NCBI GenBank assembly: GCA_035293765.1
Contig: DATGMF010000090.1
Coordinates: 24,415 to 88,414 of the forward strand
Source of the DNA: DASRHT01 sp035293765
GTDB lineage: Bacteria; Chloroflexota; Ktedonobacteria; Ktedonobacterales; Ktedonobacteraceae
DNA: 64,000 bases
Direction: 5' to 3'
Part shown: positions 15,640 to 24,477 of the stretch, in pieces
Numbering within the stretch: position 1 is the stretch's first letter
Layout of the letters: the number at the start of each line of letters is the position of its first letter
The notes under the pieces: generated by a model
The model's input: only the letters and a program-made list of their open reading frames with translations
Told to the model about the DNA's origin: nothing
Database searches by the model: none
Translations under genes and position numbers: made by a program

Positions 15640-15930
15640 ATGAAAAGAAAAAAGAGAATGGGTCCCTTAGGAATGCTGCTGACTACCGTGGGGGCCTCGT
15701 TGGTGGTTGCGGCCATTCTGGAGCAGTTGCGTCTGCCGCCTGAGCAGCGAACATGGCATGGTGAGATCGCGGGCGTGCCGTATGATTTTCGTATGCCAAC
15801 AATGGAGCGGTTGCAGGCAACCTTCTGGAATAAAGATACGGCGCGCGTTCTGGTTCCCCATGCTTTTGGTGTGGGTTGGGGCATCAATTTCTACCCTTTG
15901 TTCTATCCTGGCACTCGTGTAGACGAATAA
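15640..15930 (+). CDS. DUF5808-like protein with one membrane helix
   Basis: The 96-residue protein begins with a basic stretch, then one membrane segment (MLLTTVGASLVVAAILEQL). A C-terminal domain has ATFWNKDTARVLVPHAFGVGWGINFYPL, which matches the DUF5808 pattern (W-x-P/N-x-D, VP-x-x-FG-x-GW-x-x-NF). Function unknown; these domains are usually attached to membrane proteins. It lies 53 bp after the phosphatase-like gene and 37 bp before the SnoaL-like gene on the same strand, so a small operon is possible. Confidence 0.7.
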   Translation: MKRKKRMGPLGMLLTTVGASLVVAAILEQLRLPPEQRTWHGEIAGVPYDFRMPTMERLQATFWNKDTARVLVPHAFGVGWGINFYPLFYPGTRVDE

Positions 15931-15966
15931 CGCTGCAATTCTTCTAAGCTCCAGAAGGAACGCTTT

Positions 15967-16401
15967 ATGGATATCGAAGCAAACAAGGCGATAGTTAGAC
16001 GCTATGTTGAACTATGGAGTACGGGAAATCTGGATCTTGCCGATGAGGTCCTGGCGGCTGATTTTGTCGATCATGCTCATCCAAACGATGTTCCCGGCCC
16101 GGAGAGTGTGAAGCAGGCGGTTGCAAACTTCCGTACGAGCTTTCCTGATGCTCAGGTGACGATTGAACATCTGCTGTGTGAGGGGGATATCGTCGCCCTT
16201 CACGCTGTAGTTCGTGGGACGCATCAAGTTGCTTATGCGAGCTTTCCTCCAACTGGTAAGGAGATCGTCTTTCAGGGCATGGACTTCATTCGTATTGCGG
16301 ACGGCAAGATGATCGAACTCTGGAATTGCCAGCAGACGCTTGAGTTCGCTTTGCAAATGGGCGCACAGCTTACGTTTCCTGAGGAGGCTAACGGGAGCTG
16401 A
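15967..16401 (+). CDS. SnoaL-like ester cyclase/hydrolase family protein
   Basis: The 144-residue protein is of the NTF2-like SnoaL type: KAIVRRYVELWSTGNLDLADEVLAADFVDH at the N-terminus, PDAQVTIEHLLCEGDIVALHAVVRGTH in the middle, and FIRIADGKMIELW near the end. AGAAGGAACG precedes the ATG. Family members include polyketide cyclases and many proteins of unknown role. Nothing nearby points to polyketide synthesis, so it is best called a SnoaL-like protein. Confidence 0.85.
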   Translation: MDIEANKAIVRRYVELWSTGNLDLADEVLAADFVDHAHPNDVPGPESVKQAVANFRTSFPDAQVTIEHLLCEGDIVALHAVVRGTHQVAYASFPPTGKEIVFQGMDFIRIADGKMIELWNCQQTLEFALQMGAQLTFPEEANGS

Positions 16402-16490
16402 TGGCCCTCCAACACTTTTGAATTGCCTTTTCAGCAAACGTTCAGCAAACTCGCCTTGAGATTTCAACCAGCCTTGCTATCCTTCTACAT

Positions 16491-16516
16491 GAGGCCGCTT
16501 GCGAAGAAGCAGCCTC
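16491..16516 (+). terminator. Hairpin after the SnoaL-like gene
   Basis: GAGGC-C-GCTT pairs with AAGC-A-GCCTC around a six-base loop, followed by GTTTAG. The poor T-run makes terminator function doubtful. It may instead be a leader hairpin of the secreted protein that follows. Confidence 0.3.
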
Positions 16517-16550
16517 GTTTAGAAACTCTACTCAATTTAGAGAGGATAGC

Positions 16551-17249
16551 ATGTCTATGCAAAAACCGTCTGTTAAAAAGCTTCTGCTCATTGCGGGTAT
16601 CCTTGCCCTGACGCTTGCCGCATTCATTGCGGGCGGCATCACCACATTCTCAGCTCAGGCCGCCAACACAAATGCTCAGGGTAAGGGTACTATGCAAGCC
16701 GGGTGTGGCAAGAAGGCCCCTGAATGTAAAGGCGACCACCAGAGTAACCCCTCCAACCAGATCAAAGGTATCGTCACCATAAGCACTGTCGCCGGGAACC
16801 GGATTCAGGCGACGTTCCTGGAGCCATCGGACAAGAGGGGGAGCACGGTTACTATCACCACTGCGGCAAGCACGACCTACCAGCCGAGCCGCAGCGTTGT
16901 GGCTGCTGGAAAAACCGTTTTTGTTGTTGGCACTGTGAATGGCAATGGCAGCATCACGGCCAGCATAATTGGCTTCTATGATCCCTCTATTGCTGACTAC
17001 GATGGTGTTATCACCAGAATCGATGGGTCAATGATCTCTATCCAGGCCAAAGGCTCTACACGCACGCTCCATCTGACTGCCAGCACCACCTTCCTCGCGG
17101 TTCAACCCAGGACCAAAGCGACGTCTCCCGCATCACAAAGTGACCTCAAGGTGGGAGATAATGTCGAGGCGCACGGCAGGCTGAACAGCGATGGCTCACT
17201 GACGGCGGAGAGCGTGCTCATTGTACAACCTGAGGCCACCACAAAGTAA
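16551..17249 (+). CDS. Secreted DUF5666-type protein
   Basis: The 232-residue protein has a signal peptide (LLLIAGILALTLAAFIAGG, likely cleavage after FSAQA). Two repeated beta-rich OB-like units follow: KGIVTISTVAGNRIQATFL with AAGKTVFVVGTVNGNGSITASI, and DGVITRIDGSMISIQAKG with LKVGDNVEAHGRLNSDGSLTAESV. The G-x-I/V...DG-T/S-x-x-A-x-x-V pattern is that of DUF5666. It is probably extracellular. AGAGAGGAT is a good ribosome site. A two-component system follows on the same strand and could control or respond to it. Function unknown. Confidence 0.8.
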   Translation: MSMQKPSVKKLLLIAGILALTLAAFIAGGITTFSAQAANTNAQGKGTMQAGCGKKAPECKGDHQSNPSNQIKGIVTISTVAGNRIQATFLEPSDKRGSTVTITTAASTTYQPSRSVVAAGKTVFVVGTVNGNGSITASIIGFYDPSIADYDGVITRIDGSMISIQAKGSTRTLHLTASTTFLAVQPRTKATSPASQSDLKVGDNVEAHGRLNSDGSLTAESVLIVQPEATTK

Positions 17250-17322
17250 GCTTTCTCTACACAGGAACATGCCCTGATGGTAAATTACTGGTAGATGAGC
17301 ATGAAGCGAATAGCTGAGCATG

Positions 17323-17348
17323 GGTACCTTCTGCAATGGGAAGGTACC
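17323..17348 (+). promoter_or_regulatory. Inverted repeat upstream of the response regulator
   Basis: GGTACCTT (17323-17330) and AAGGTACC (17341-17348) are perfect 8-base arms around 10 bases, 28 bp before the regulator start. The element may be an autoregulatory operator or a leader hairpin close to the ribosome site. No T-run follows. Confidence 0.45.
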
Positions 17349-17376
17349 TGTGTTGGTATGGGAAGGTATGGTATAC

Positions 17377-18078
17377 ATGACTCTCCAGGATGAAGAGAGA
17401 GCCGCTGAGCGCAAGCCGACCGTTTTGCTGGTAGACGATGAGCCACAAATTATCGATTTTTTGCGCGTGGGATTTGGCTACGAAGGGTTTGATGTCAGTG
17501 TGGCAACTACAGGCCCTGATGCATTACATGCTATTAGCGAGCAACAGCCTGATATAGTGATTCTTGATATTATGCTACCGGGTCTGGATGGAATGGCCGT
17601 TGCGCAACATATACGCAAAGCGCATGATACCGCGATCATCATGCTGACGGCGAAGGAAGATGTAGAGGATCGCGTTGCGGGGCTGGATATCGGCGCAGAT
17701 GATTACATCACCAAGCCATTTGCGTTCAAGGAATTGATGGCGCGTGTGCGCGCGGTGCTGCGACGGCATGGCAAGCACATAGGCGACGTACTCACTTTTC
17801 AGGGGGTGACGCTCAACCGCGCAACGCGCATCGTGACTCGCGACGAACGCCCGATAGAACTGACACCGCGCGAGTTCGAACTGCTGGAATTCTTCCTGAT
17901 GCACCCTCGTCAGGTACTCAAACGAGATGCGATCCTGGCGCGTGTCTGGGGCTACAATTATGTCGGCGATGACAACGTGATCGAGGTCTATGTGCGCCAC
18001 CTGCGTGAGAAGTTGGAGGACGACCCTCCGCAATTAGTGCAAACGGTGCGCGGCGTGGGCTATGTGTTGCGCGGCTGA
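17377..18078 (+). CDS. OmpR/PhoB-family response regulator
   Basis: The 233-residue protein has a receiver domain with phospho-acceptor Asp64 (IVILDIMLPGLDG), acidic pair in LLVDDEP, and Lys113 (YITKPF). A winged-helix DNA-binding domain follows (LTPREFELLEFFL, DNVIEVYVRHLREKL, VRGVGYVLRG). I chose the ATG at 17377 because GGAAGG lies 10 bases upstream; the ATG at 17368 is too close to it. The gene ends 13 bp before the sensor kinase gene, so they form one operon. The signal is unknown. It could be regulated by the inverted repeat just upstream. Confidence 0.93.
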   Translation: MTLQDEERAAERKPTVLLVDDEPQIIDFLRVGFGYEGFDVSVATTGPDALHAISEQQPDIVILDIMLPGLDGMAVAQHIRKAHDTAIIMLTAKEDVEDRVAGLDIGADDYITKPFAFKELMARVRAVLRRHGKHIGDVLTFQGVTLNRATRIVTRDERPIELTPREFELLEFFLMHPRQVLKRDAILARVWGYNYVGDDNVIEVYVRHLREKLEDDPPQLVQTVRGVGYVLRG

Positions 18079-18091
18079 GGAGTAAAGAGCA

Positions 18092-19636
18092 ATGGACAGA
18101 CTGCCTTCATTACACCGCTTTATCGCGCCTTTGCCGATCCGCTGGCGGCTGGCGCTGGTCTCATTTGGCCTGCTCTTCGTATTGCTGGCGGCACTCGGCC
18201 TGTTGCTTTCCATAACCGAAGAGGATGCGCTTCTCGCAGGCCAGGCGACTGTGCTGAAGAACGAGGCAGACATCGCGCAATTGCAACTACGGGCAACCAA
18301 AGCTCCGCTGCCGGTATCACAAATACTCACTTTTCCTGCAATGTCAAAAAACGTTGCATCTGGTTTGCTCGGCGCAATACATTACGCCCTGGGCCAGAAT
18401 GTGGGCGTCTCCATTCTAGCTTTCGATGGTGGTGTACTTGCTGCCGACACTGATAGTTCTAATGTTCACACCGCGCCTGTAGTGACACTGGCTCGTTCCA
18501 GCGTTCAGCAATGGTTTGTAGCGCATCCGAGTGCGTCCTATCTTTTGGCAGACGATAATCAGGGACAACGTGAGCTGGTCGTCTTGCAGCCGATAGCCGG
18601 GTGGGACAAATCCTTAAATGGGAAAGGCACGGTGGAAGATCCGCCGGGATATACAAAGGCTCTTTTACAATTGAGCGTTCCGACCACCGCGATTGATCAA
18701 TCGGTGGCGACCACGCGGCTGATTCTGATCCTGGGTATTCTCGCGGCGTTAGGCATAGCTGCTGCTCTCACCTTGCCGTTGATCAATGTGGCGTTGCGCC
18801 CTCTCGTCGAGATGGAGAGAGTGAGCTCGCGTATCGCGGCTGGCTCCCTATCCCTGCGCCTGGCAGAGCCTGCCGCGCAGGATGAAATCGGGCGGATGGC
18901 GCGTGCCTTCAACAGTATGGTGGCACATCTGGAGGCAACTTTTGCGCGGCAGAGGCGATTCGTTGCCGATGTCTCACATGAATTACGCACGCCGCTGACA
19001 GGGCTTGGGGGCAGTCTGGAAATGCTTCTGCTCAGAGCCGATAATGGAGATGAGGAGACTGCGCGCCGCCTGATGAGCGGCATGCATGCCGAAGTTGAGC
19101 GCATGCAGCATCTGGTGGCGGACCTGCTGGCCCTCACACGCCTGGACGAAGGACGCGTCAAGCTGCGTGTAGAAGCAGTCGATGTATCGCAGCTAGTCAA
19201 CGAGGTGTGTGAGCAAATGCAGAGGCTGTTACATGGTCAGGAACTATGTTACCAGGTGCCGAGCGATCTCCCTGCGCTGCGTGGCGACGTTGATCAGTTG
19301 CGGCGTGTCCTGCTCAACGTCGTTGAGAATGCAGTGAAGTTTACGCCGCCAGCCGGTCGCGTAGAGCTCGCGGTTCATGGGGAATGCATAGGATTTGTCA
19401 CATTTGAGGTTCGAGATACCGGTATTGGCATCCCACCGGAAGCCCTGCCACATGTCTTTGATCGCTTCTACCGCGCCGATCCCTCAAGAACGCGCTTGTC
19501 CTTGCAAGCAGGTGGCAGCGGTCTGGGCCTCTCAATCGCTAAGGAGCTTGTTGAGGCGCATGGCGGGACGATAACAATGAGCAGCATCGTTGCTGAGGGA
19601 ACAGCAGTGACTATCCGGTTGCCCGCGATGCACTAG
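18092..19636 (+). CDS. Membrane sensor histidine kinase
   Basis: The 514-residue protein has two membrane helices (about 18-40 and 208-232) flanking an extracytoplasmic sensing domain of about 165 residues. A HAMP linker follows (LVEMERVSSRIAAGSLSLR), then the HisKA site with phospho-His296 in FVADVSHELRTPLTG. The ATPase domain shows NVVENAVKFTP (N box), VRDTGIGIPPEALPHVFDRF (G1/F) and GGSGLGLSIAKELVEAHGG (G2). It forms a pair with the response regulator 13 bp upstream. GAGGAG is the ribosome site. The sensed signal cannot be inferred. Confidence 0.93.
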   Translation: MDRLPSLHRFIAPLPIRWRLALVSFGLLFVLLAALGLLLSITEEDALLAGQATVLKNEADIAQLQLRATKAPLPVSQILTFPAMSKNVASGLLGAIHYALGQNVGVSILAFDGGVLAADTDSSNVHTAPVVTLARSSVQQWFVAHPSASYLLADDNQGQRELVVLQPIAGWDKSLNGKGTVEDPPGYTKALLQLSVPTTAIDQSVATTRLILILGILAALGIAAALTLPLINVALRPLVEMERVSSRIAAGSLSLRLAEPAAQDEIGRMARAFNSMVAHLEATFARQRRFVADVSHELRTPLTGLGGSLEMLLLRADNGDEETARRLMSGMHAEVERMQHLVADLLALTRLDEGRVKLRVEAVDVSQLVNEVCEQMQRLLHGQELCYQVPSDLPALRGDVDQLRRVLLNVVENAVKFTPPAGRVELAVHGECIGFVTFEVRDTGIGIPPEALPHVFDRFYRADPSRTRLSLQAGGSGLGLSIAKELVEAHGGTITMSSIVAEGTAVTIRLPAMH

Positions 19637-19826
19637 AGCACTATTGCGGCTCGGTTTGCTCTCATGAGTGGCGTGCAACAGGGAGAAAAGACGATCCCAC
19701 CGGAATAAACAATGCGACGATGACAGTTAATGTATGATAGCGTAAGTAACTGTTGTAGAGAGAAGACAAACAGCTTTGGATATGGTTGAAGCTGTGTCTT
19801 CTGCCGAGTTAAAACAGGGAGGTCTT

Positions 19827-20213
19827 ATGAAAAAATCCGTTTCCCGCGCACTCTACCTTCTCGCTATCCTTCTCTATATCATAGGCATCGGGCTCTTCTA
19901 TTATGGAGCTGGTGGCGGTAATATGAACACATTCAATGCGCTGGTCGCATCTGGTCACCTTTTTGTTGCCGCTGATATGAGCAATTCCACGTTCACGGGT
20001 ATCGGGGCGCTGCTCGTTGCCCTCGGCAGTCTTCTCGCGGTGATTGCCTGGCTCGGCGCGTTGATCAAGACCGCGCGTCTGGGTCGCTGGGGATGGTTTG
20101 TCTGTCTGCTGATTTTCAGTGGAATTGCGATGCTGATCTACATTTTTGCCGGTCCGACAACATCTACGCGTCCCTCGTTCTCAAATGCATCCTCCGGCGC
20201 CATGCCTCGCTAG
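19827..20213 (+). CDS. Small integral membrane protein (128 aa)
   Basis: Starting at the ATG at 19827 (GGAGGT site upstream), the protein has three hydrophobic helices: ALYLLAILLYIIGIGLFYYG, TGIGALLVALGSLLAVIAWLGAL and WGWFVCLLIFSGIAMLIYIFAG. A short Ser/Thr-rich tail follows. No family is recognised. It follows the two-component system with a gap of 190 bp that contains no other gene. It may be a target or accessory of that system, but this is conjecture. Confidence 0.7.
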   Translation: MKKSVSRALYLLAILLYIIGIGLFYYGAGGGNMNTFNALVASGHLFVAADMSNSTFTGIGALLVALGSLLAVIAWLGALIKTARLGRWGWFVCLLIFSGIAMLIYIFAGPTTSTRPSFSNASSGAMPR

Positions 20214-20334
20214 TTTATAGGGACGCGCTGATGCCGATGAACCCCTTCCTTCGCCCGGAGCGACCAGGTTGCTTCCCGCATGGCATCGTTCATCGGCCTC
20301 ACTGGGGCGGGATGGGGGATGGCGAGCACCGCCA

Positions 20335-20478
20335 CAGGGCAAGCGCAAGGCATTGCCCCTACCCATCCGATCCGGTTACCATCCACCATCGTGGGCACCG
20401 CCACCGGGCGGCGAGGGTGATGGGCCAACGGCAGGGCGTCTGGGTAGGGGCAACTCCCACGATGAATCGGGGAGCTAC
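20335..20478 (+). repeat. Composite repeat region between convergent genes
   Basis: The 279-bp gap 20214-20492 holds no credible gene but two repeat types. At 20335-20363 is a CAGGGCAAGCGCAAGG...TTGCCCCTACC element, with relatives at 27705-27731 and 27758-27786. At 20454-20478 is an exact copy of the 25-base palindromic element described at 6700-6724. Between them lie GC-rich, partly self-complementary sequences. Confidence 0.75.
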
Positions 20479-20492
20479 CGGTTGCCCTGCCG

Positions 20493-22442
20493 TTACGGGT
20501 AGCTCACCACAGTGACCGGAACATCCGGGTTGGCGATGGTGGACGAGCCGCCGGCGTTGTTGACCACGTTCAGGATGCCTCCCTTTCCAGCCGTGGAGAG
20601 GAAGATCGTGAGCAGATCATGCAGGCTGCCGACAGGCAGGGTAACGGGAACCTCGAACGCGTGTGCTGCGAAGATATCCACGCCGTGGTCGAAGAAGCTG
20701 TAACTGCCCAGGCCAAAGCCACTGAAACTCTTTACACGGTCGGTAATCTTGAAGGCCGCCCAACCATTAACGCCGGGAGCCTCCATCCAATCCGCCTGGC
20801 TGGGTGGGTCGTAAGGCATCTCATTCTGGAAGAAGATGTCCGTGCCGCCATTGCCGTTCCAGATGACCTCGAACTTCTGGTAGTGCTCGACGAAGAGGCC
20901 ATATGCGGTGACGTTGTCGCCGTTGACGATGACGCCGGTGTCGGCAGTATTGGTGGTCCAGCCCACGCCGTTCCCGTGGTCGGCCCGCCATGCCCAGATA
21001 TCATCGAGAATAACGTTGTCGCTATTGACGACCAGGCTGTTCGTCGCGCTGCCCGCCGCCGCGCCGCCGATGCGGAAAAACACATCCTGGAGAGCTGACG
21101 GGTCGGAGGCATCACGGTCGCTGCGATGGTCGCGCTCGTCGCCGCTGCCAACCTGGAGCAGTGCTAGAGAGGTCGTTGCGCCGGCATCGAAAAGTATCCC
21201 CGAGATCAAGACGCCCTTTGCGCTGGCGACCCGCATTGAGACGATGCCGTTGTTAGGGATCAGGGTCGGAAAACCGAGACCGAGCACTACAGTATCGGGA
21301 CGCCTGACCTCTATGCTCTGGTTCAGGTGATAGATGCCCGGGGTCAGAATGAGGTCCCTGCCAGCAGCTAACGCATCGTTGATTCTATCTGCCGAGTCCG
21401 TCGGCTGGGCAATGAAGAACCTCTTGATGGAGATAGACGTGCCGGGCGTTGCGCCGCTGGCCCATGTCGTGCCCACAGAGTTGTGCTGCACTGAGGGCAC
21501 GAAGACGTTGAAGCGTCCCCTGGCATCCATGTACAGGAAAGGCTCCTCTCGTGTGATCGGGCTGCTTGCGAGGGTCGTATAGGGGCCACCGCATGACGCC
21601 TGACCGGGGAAACATTGGGCGGGTGCGCCAACCACGCCTGAGAATACCTGGTTCCAGACGCCATTAGTCCAGCCATCAAGCTGGCTGTTCCTGACGATCC
21701 ACTGCTGCTGCGAACCGTTGAGCACGGTGCTGCCATCGAACTCTGAATCGGCGATGAAGCCCCCGCTGGCAAAGGATGGAGGAGTGCAAAAGTCCATCAG
21801 GGTAGTGAACCCGTTGATGTGGACCCTGCGCATCGGCGCGGCCTGCGACACTGCCCAGAACTCACCGGTGGAGCAGCCAGCGTTCGGGGTGGTCACGTTG
21901 ATAGTCAGGTTCGACAATGAACGCCAGAAGTTCACCAGCGCGGTGCAGTTGTTGGGGCCGAAGCACTGGTTGCGCACGTCGATGGAGCCGTTAATAACAA
22001 CGTCATTCGGAGAGAGGCCGAGGCCCGCCACGGTAGTGTAGTAGCCAACCTGAAAGTTGAGCGGGTTCGTGCTGGACCCGTAGGTGCCGGGCTCGAACAG
22101 CAGCGCAAAACGCTGCGTTCCGAACTGGTTGGGTATTTGCTGATTTGCCACTGCATCGACCGTCGCCTGGATCTCGCTCTGCGGCATGCCAGGATTGAAG
22201 ATGAAGACGTTCGAGCCTAAGTCGGGCTGGCTGGACGATGCCGACCGTGCCAGCGATGCGCTGTGTGCTGCGCCTTCGTTGCTGGTTTGCGCGCTTTGCG
22301 TAGCAGCATGAGCAATAGGAGAAAAATAAAAAAGTGGAGCGGCTGCGAAGACCCCGCTCATGCAACACAGTAGCGCGATCATTCTCAGCAGCCGTTGAAC
22401 AGGTTTCCGGTGCCTGGGAGCACCGTAGGGACGTGCATCCAT
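20493..22442 (-). CDS. Secreted right-handed beta-helix protein (pectate-lyase-superfamily, glucan locus)
   Basis: The 649-residue protein starts at an ATG at 22442 with a perfect AGGAGG site. A signal peptide (about residues 18-47, ending PIAHA) is followed by a Ser-rich stretch. A parallel beta-helix region then shows IQATVDAVANQQ, FGTQRFALLFEPGTY, VGYYTTVAGLGLSPNDVVING, and later LILTPGIYHLNQSIEV and VVLGLGFPTLIPNNG. This resembles actinobacterial secreted proteins annotated as coagulation-factor-5/8-type or adenylyl-cyclase-like, and GH55-like double beta-helices, so a glycan-active role is plausible but not proven. It lies 185 bp downstream of the GH16 glucanase gene and may be cotranscribed with it. 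Confidence 0.75.
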   Translation of the reverse strand: MDARPYGAPRHRKPVQRLLRMIALLCCMSGVFAAAPLFYFSPIAHAATQSAQTSNEGAAHSASLARSASSSQPDLGSNVFIFNPGMPQSEIQATVDAVANQQIPNQFGTQRFALLFEPGTYGSSTNPLNFQVGYYTTVAGLGLSPNDVVINGSIDVRNQCFGPNNCTALVNFWRSLSNLTINVTTPNAGCSTGEFWAVSQAAPMRRVHINGFTTLMDFCTPPSFASGGFIADSEFDGSTVLNGSQQQWIVRNSQLDGWTNGVWNQVFSGVVGAPAQCFPGQASCGGPYTTLASSPITREEPFLYMDARGRFNVFVPSVQHNSVGTTWASGATPGTSISIKRFFIAQPTDSADRINDALAAGRDLILTPGIYHLNQSIEVRRPDTVVLGLGFPTLIPNNGIVSMRVASAKGVLISGILFDAGATTSLALLQVGSGDERDHRSDRDASDPSALQDVFFRIGGAAAGSATNSLVVNSDNVILDDIWAWRADHGNGVGWTTNTADTGVIVNGDNVTAYGLFVEHYQKFEVIWNGNGGTDIFFQNEMPYDPPSQADWMEAPGVNGWAAFKITDRVKSFSGFGLGSYSFFDHGVDIFAAHAFEVPVTLPVGSLHDLLTIFLSTAGKGGILNVVNNAGGSSTIANPDVPVTVVSYP

Positions 22443-22465
22443 GACATCTCCTCCTTTTTTCATTG

Positions 22466-22489
22466 TCAAGAAGCCAGGATACTTCTTGA
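22466..22489 (-). promoter_or_regulatory. Perfect hairpin just upstream of the beta-helix gene
   Basis: TCAAGAAG and CTTCTTGA are perfect arms around eight bases. The hairpin ends about 23 bases before the start codon and just before the AGGAGG site, in the GH16 to beta-helix gap. It could affect mRNA stability or translation. It is not followed by a T-run in the reading direction. The LacI operator seen elsewhere in this locus is absent from this gap. Confidence 0.45.
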
Positions 22490-22627
22490 TACAGTACGCC
22501 TGAGATGTTACTCCTGCTGTTAATATTACAATAGTAATGTAATTCGAGAAGCCGCGCCAGGAGTTTTTACCGAACTTCCTGACGCAGCCACACAAAATGC
22601 CAGAGTCGCGTGAAGATTGTGGCCCCT

Positions 22628-23920
22628 CTAAGGATGTGTCCAGGAGAACCAGCTAGTATCGAACTGGAGTCCCCCTTTCTGGTAGGTGAATGAATAGCTA
22701 ATCGTCTGCCCCGGACTCATGCTGCCAGCCGTGAGCTGCCATTGTCCCGTACCACTGTTGAAGCTCATAAACACGTTCTGCTGAACCTGACCAGGCACGA
22801 TGTAATGCACGATCACGTAGCCAGCCGTCCAGCCGCAGGGCTGGAACAGGAACTGCGCCTGAGTGCTGCTGATGCTGTTCACCCCCTGGATGAACGTACC
22901 GTTACAACCGCTCGGAGTGGGAGTGGGAGTGGGCGGTGCCGTGGTAGGCGTGGGCGTTACATTGCCGTTTGCCGTAAAGACATGCACATAGTCTACAATC
23001 ATGCTGTTGCCGGATTGCGTGGAACTGGTCGGGCCACCGCCAAAGGCAGCCGGGAAGCCTCCGCCCATAGCCAGGTCCAGGAGGATAAAGAATGAATGAT
23101 CGATGGCGTTAGACCAGGTCGTCGGATCAACGGCGTTGGCGCTCAGGGTGAAGAAGTTAACGCCATCCAGGAACCAGCGCACCTGCTCCGGCGATACGCT
23201 GCGGTCAATCTCCATGCGGTAAGTGTGAAACCCGGTCTGGCAGCCTGAGCAGGCGCGCTTCCCGCTTCCCAGGCCCGTTGTTTCGTTACATGGACCTCCA
23301 GGATTGACGCCACAGTGCAGGGTGCCAAACTCAGAGCTTAATCCGTTGATATCCTCCATGATATCAATCTCGCCTATACCGGGCCAGTTGAGGAAGTTGC
23401 CGCGAAAAGCCGAGCCTAACATCCAGAACGCGGGCCAGTAGCCCGCCGCAGCCGCGCCGGAGACATTGGGCTGCTGAATAGAAGCCTCGACCGCCAGCTC
23501 GCCGCCAGCCGGGGCTGCGAAACTGGTACTCTGGGTTTCGATACGCCCCGAGGTCCAGGAACCGCCATTATTAATAGCCTTAATGACCAGGTGGCCGTTG
23601 CCATCTTGAAAGACGTTCGCGGTGCTGGTCGTCATGGACTCGACCTCACCGGTGCCCCAGTTATTGGGACAGCCAGAGCAGCCGTAGCCGGTGCCGGTAT
23701 CATAGAGCCAGTTGGAGGTATTGACACCTGTGTTGGCGGGTCCGTTGAAGTCATCGCCCCAGATTTGGGTCCACGTTGCCGCGTGCGCTTTGGGAGTTGC
23801 GCCCGTGGAGAAAAAACTAAAAGCCGCCGCAAAGATCAGCACGCTTGCGCAGATAAACAGCGTCATAACGCGCAAGGAGAACAGGCGGCGTGGAGGAAAA
23901 CGCACTGTATTGTTGTCCAT
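22628..23920 (-). CDS. Secreted GH16 endo-beta-1,3-glucanase with C-terminal CBM56-like domain
   Basis: The 430-residue protein has a signal peptide (helix about 17-36, cleavage near AHA-AT at 48). Its GH16 catalytic domain carries the signature GEIDIMED: Glu184 nucleophile, Asp186, Glu189 acid/base. A PTPT-rich linker (about 325-345) leads to a C-terminal domain with the pattern QFLFQPCGWTAGYVIVHY and DTSWFSWTHP, like CBM56 beta-1,3-glucan-binding modules. It should cut beta-1,3-glucans (laminarin, fungal wall glucan) outside the cell. ATG at 23920 chosen over the GTG at 23956, which lacks a ribosome site. Its promoter carries two LacI-type operators. Confidence 0.9.
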   Translation of the reverse strand: MDNNTVRFPPRRLFSLRVMTLFICASVLIFAAAFSFFSTGATPKAHAATWTQIWGDDFNGPANTGVNTSNWLYDTGTGYGCSGCPNNWGTGEVESMTTSTANVFQDGNGHLVIKAINNGGSWTSGRIETQSTSFAAPAGGELAVEASIQQPNVSGAAAAGYWPAFWMLGSAFRGNFLNWPGIGEIDIMEDINGLSSEFGTLHCGVNPGGPCNETTGLGSGKRACSGCQTGFHTYRMEIDRSVSPEQVRWFLDGVNFFTLSANAVDPTTWSNAIDHSFFILLDLAMGGGFPAAFGGGPTSSTQSGNSMIVDYVHVFTANGNVTPTPTTAPPTPTPTPSGCNGTFIQGVNSISSTQAQFLFQPCGWTAGYVIVHYIVPGQVQQNVFMSFNSGTGQWQLTAGSMSPGQTISYSFTYQKGGLQFDTSWFSWTHP

Positions 23921-24209
23921 AGGTTTTGAAAAGCTCCTTTTCGAGATCTGTGGCACGGAACATTACTCGATTCGCTCATGGTGAATCTGGCTTTCTCTAC
24001 CAAAAACGGGGCAAAACAGTTGCTTACCCTTGCAGTGATCAGTAGCCGTATCACTCCTTTCTGAGAACCCATCTTTCCTTCCCATCATGAAAAACCGCTC
24101 TCCAGGCTGAAACCAGGAAGGTACAGGGACGACAGGAAATCAGTCTGCCTGCATGTTGGCGCATGCAAGCAGCTAATAAAGCAACACAGGAGCAATTGAT
24201 GTATTTATT

Positions 24210-24257
24210 GGAACCGGTTTCATTACACATGATAATGATGAAACCGGTTTCTGTCAA
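24210..24257 (-). promoter_or_regulatory. GH16 promoter with two LacI-type operators
   Basis: On the minus strand: TTGACA (24257-24252), a 17-base spacer containing the palindrome GAAACCGGTTTC (24240-24251), TATCAT (24234-24229), then a second site GGAACCGGTTTC-type (24210-24221). Operator centres are 30 bp apart. The layout repeats at 24392-24439 and 25656-25706. The leader to the GH16 start is about 290 bp and shows no other gene. Confidence 0.8.
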
Positions 24258-24391
24258 GTTTTCGCTGCGGAATCGCTTATTTTCGTGAGAGAAGTGCTGA
24301 GAAGTACGGGTGGCAAAAGCAGGCGCTGAAACTTTTAGGAGTAAATTGGAGAGCATAAGGGGTATTTTCTGGAAAGAGAGCGCCGGAGTGC

Positions 24392-24439
24392 TTGATTGAA
24401 ACGGCTTTCTGGATTATAGTTTCTGAGGAAATCGGTTTC
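24392..24439 (+). promoter_or_regulatory. lacI-type gene promoter with degenerate operators
   Basis: TTGATT (24392-24397), a 17-base spacer and TATAGT (24415-24420). The imperfect operator GAAACGGCTTTC (24398-24409) lies in the spacer and GAAATCGGTTTC (24428-24439) just downstream. Centres are 30 bp apart, as in the GH16 promoter. The weaker matches suggest looser autoregulation. Confidence 0.7.
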
Positions 24440-24477
24440 TTTATATACATTTTTACATTGAACAGTAGGAATATCGA

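Noticed and set aside
22466..22489. Hairpin as the GH16 terminator
   Set aside because: It is 140 bp past the stop, followed by an A-rich purine stretch and a ribosome site rather than T residues.
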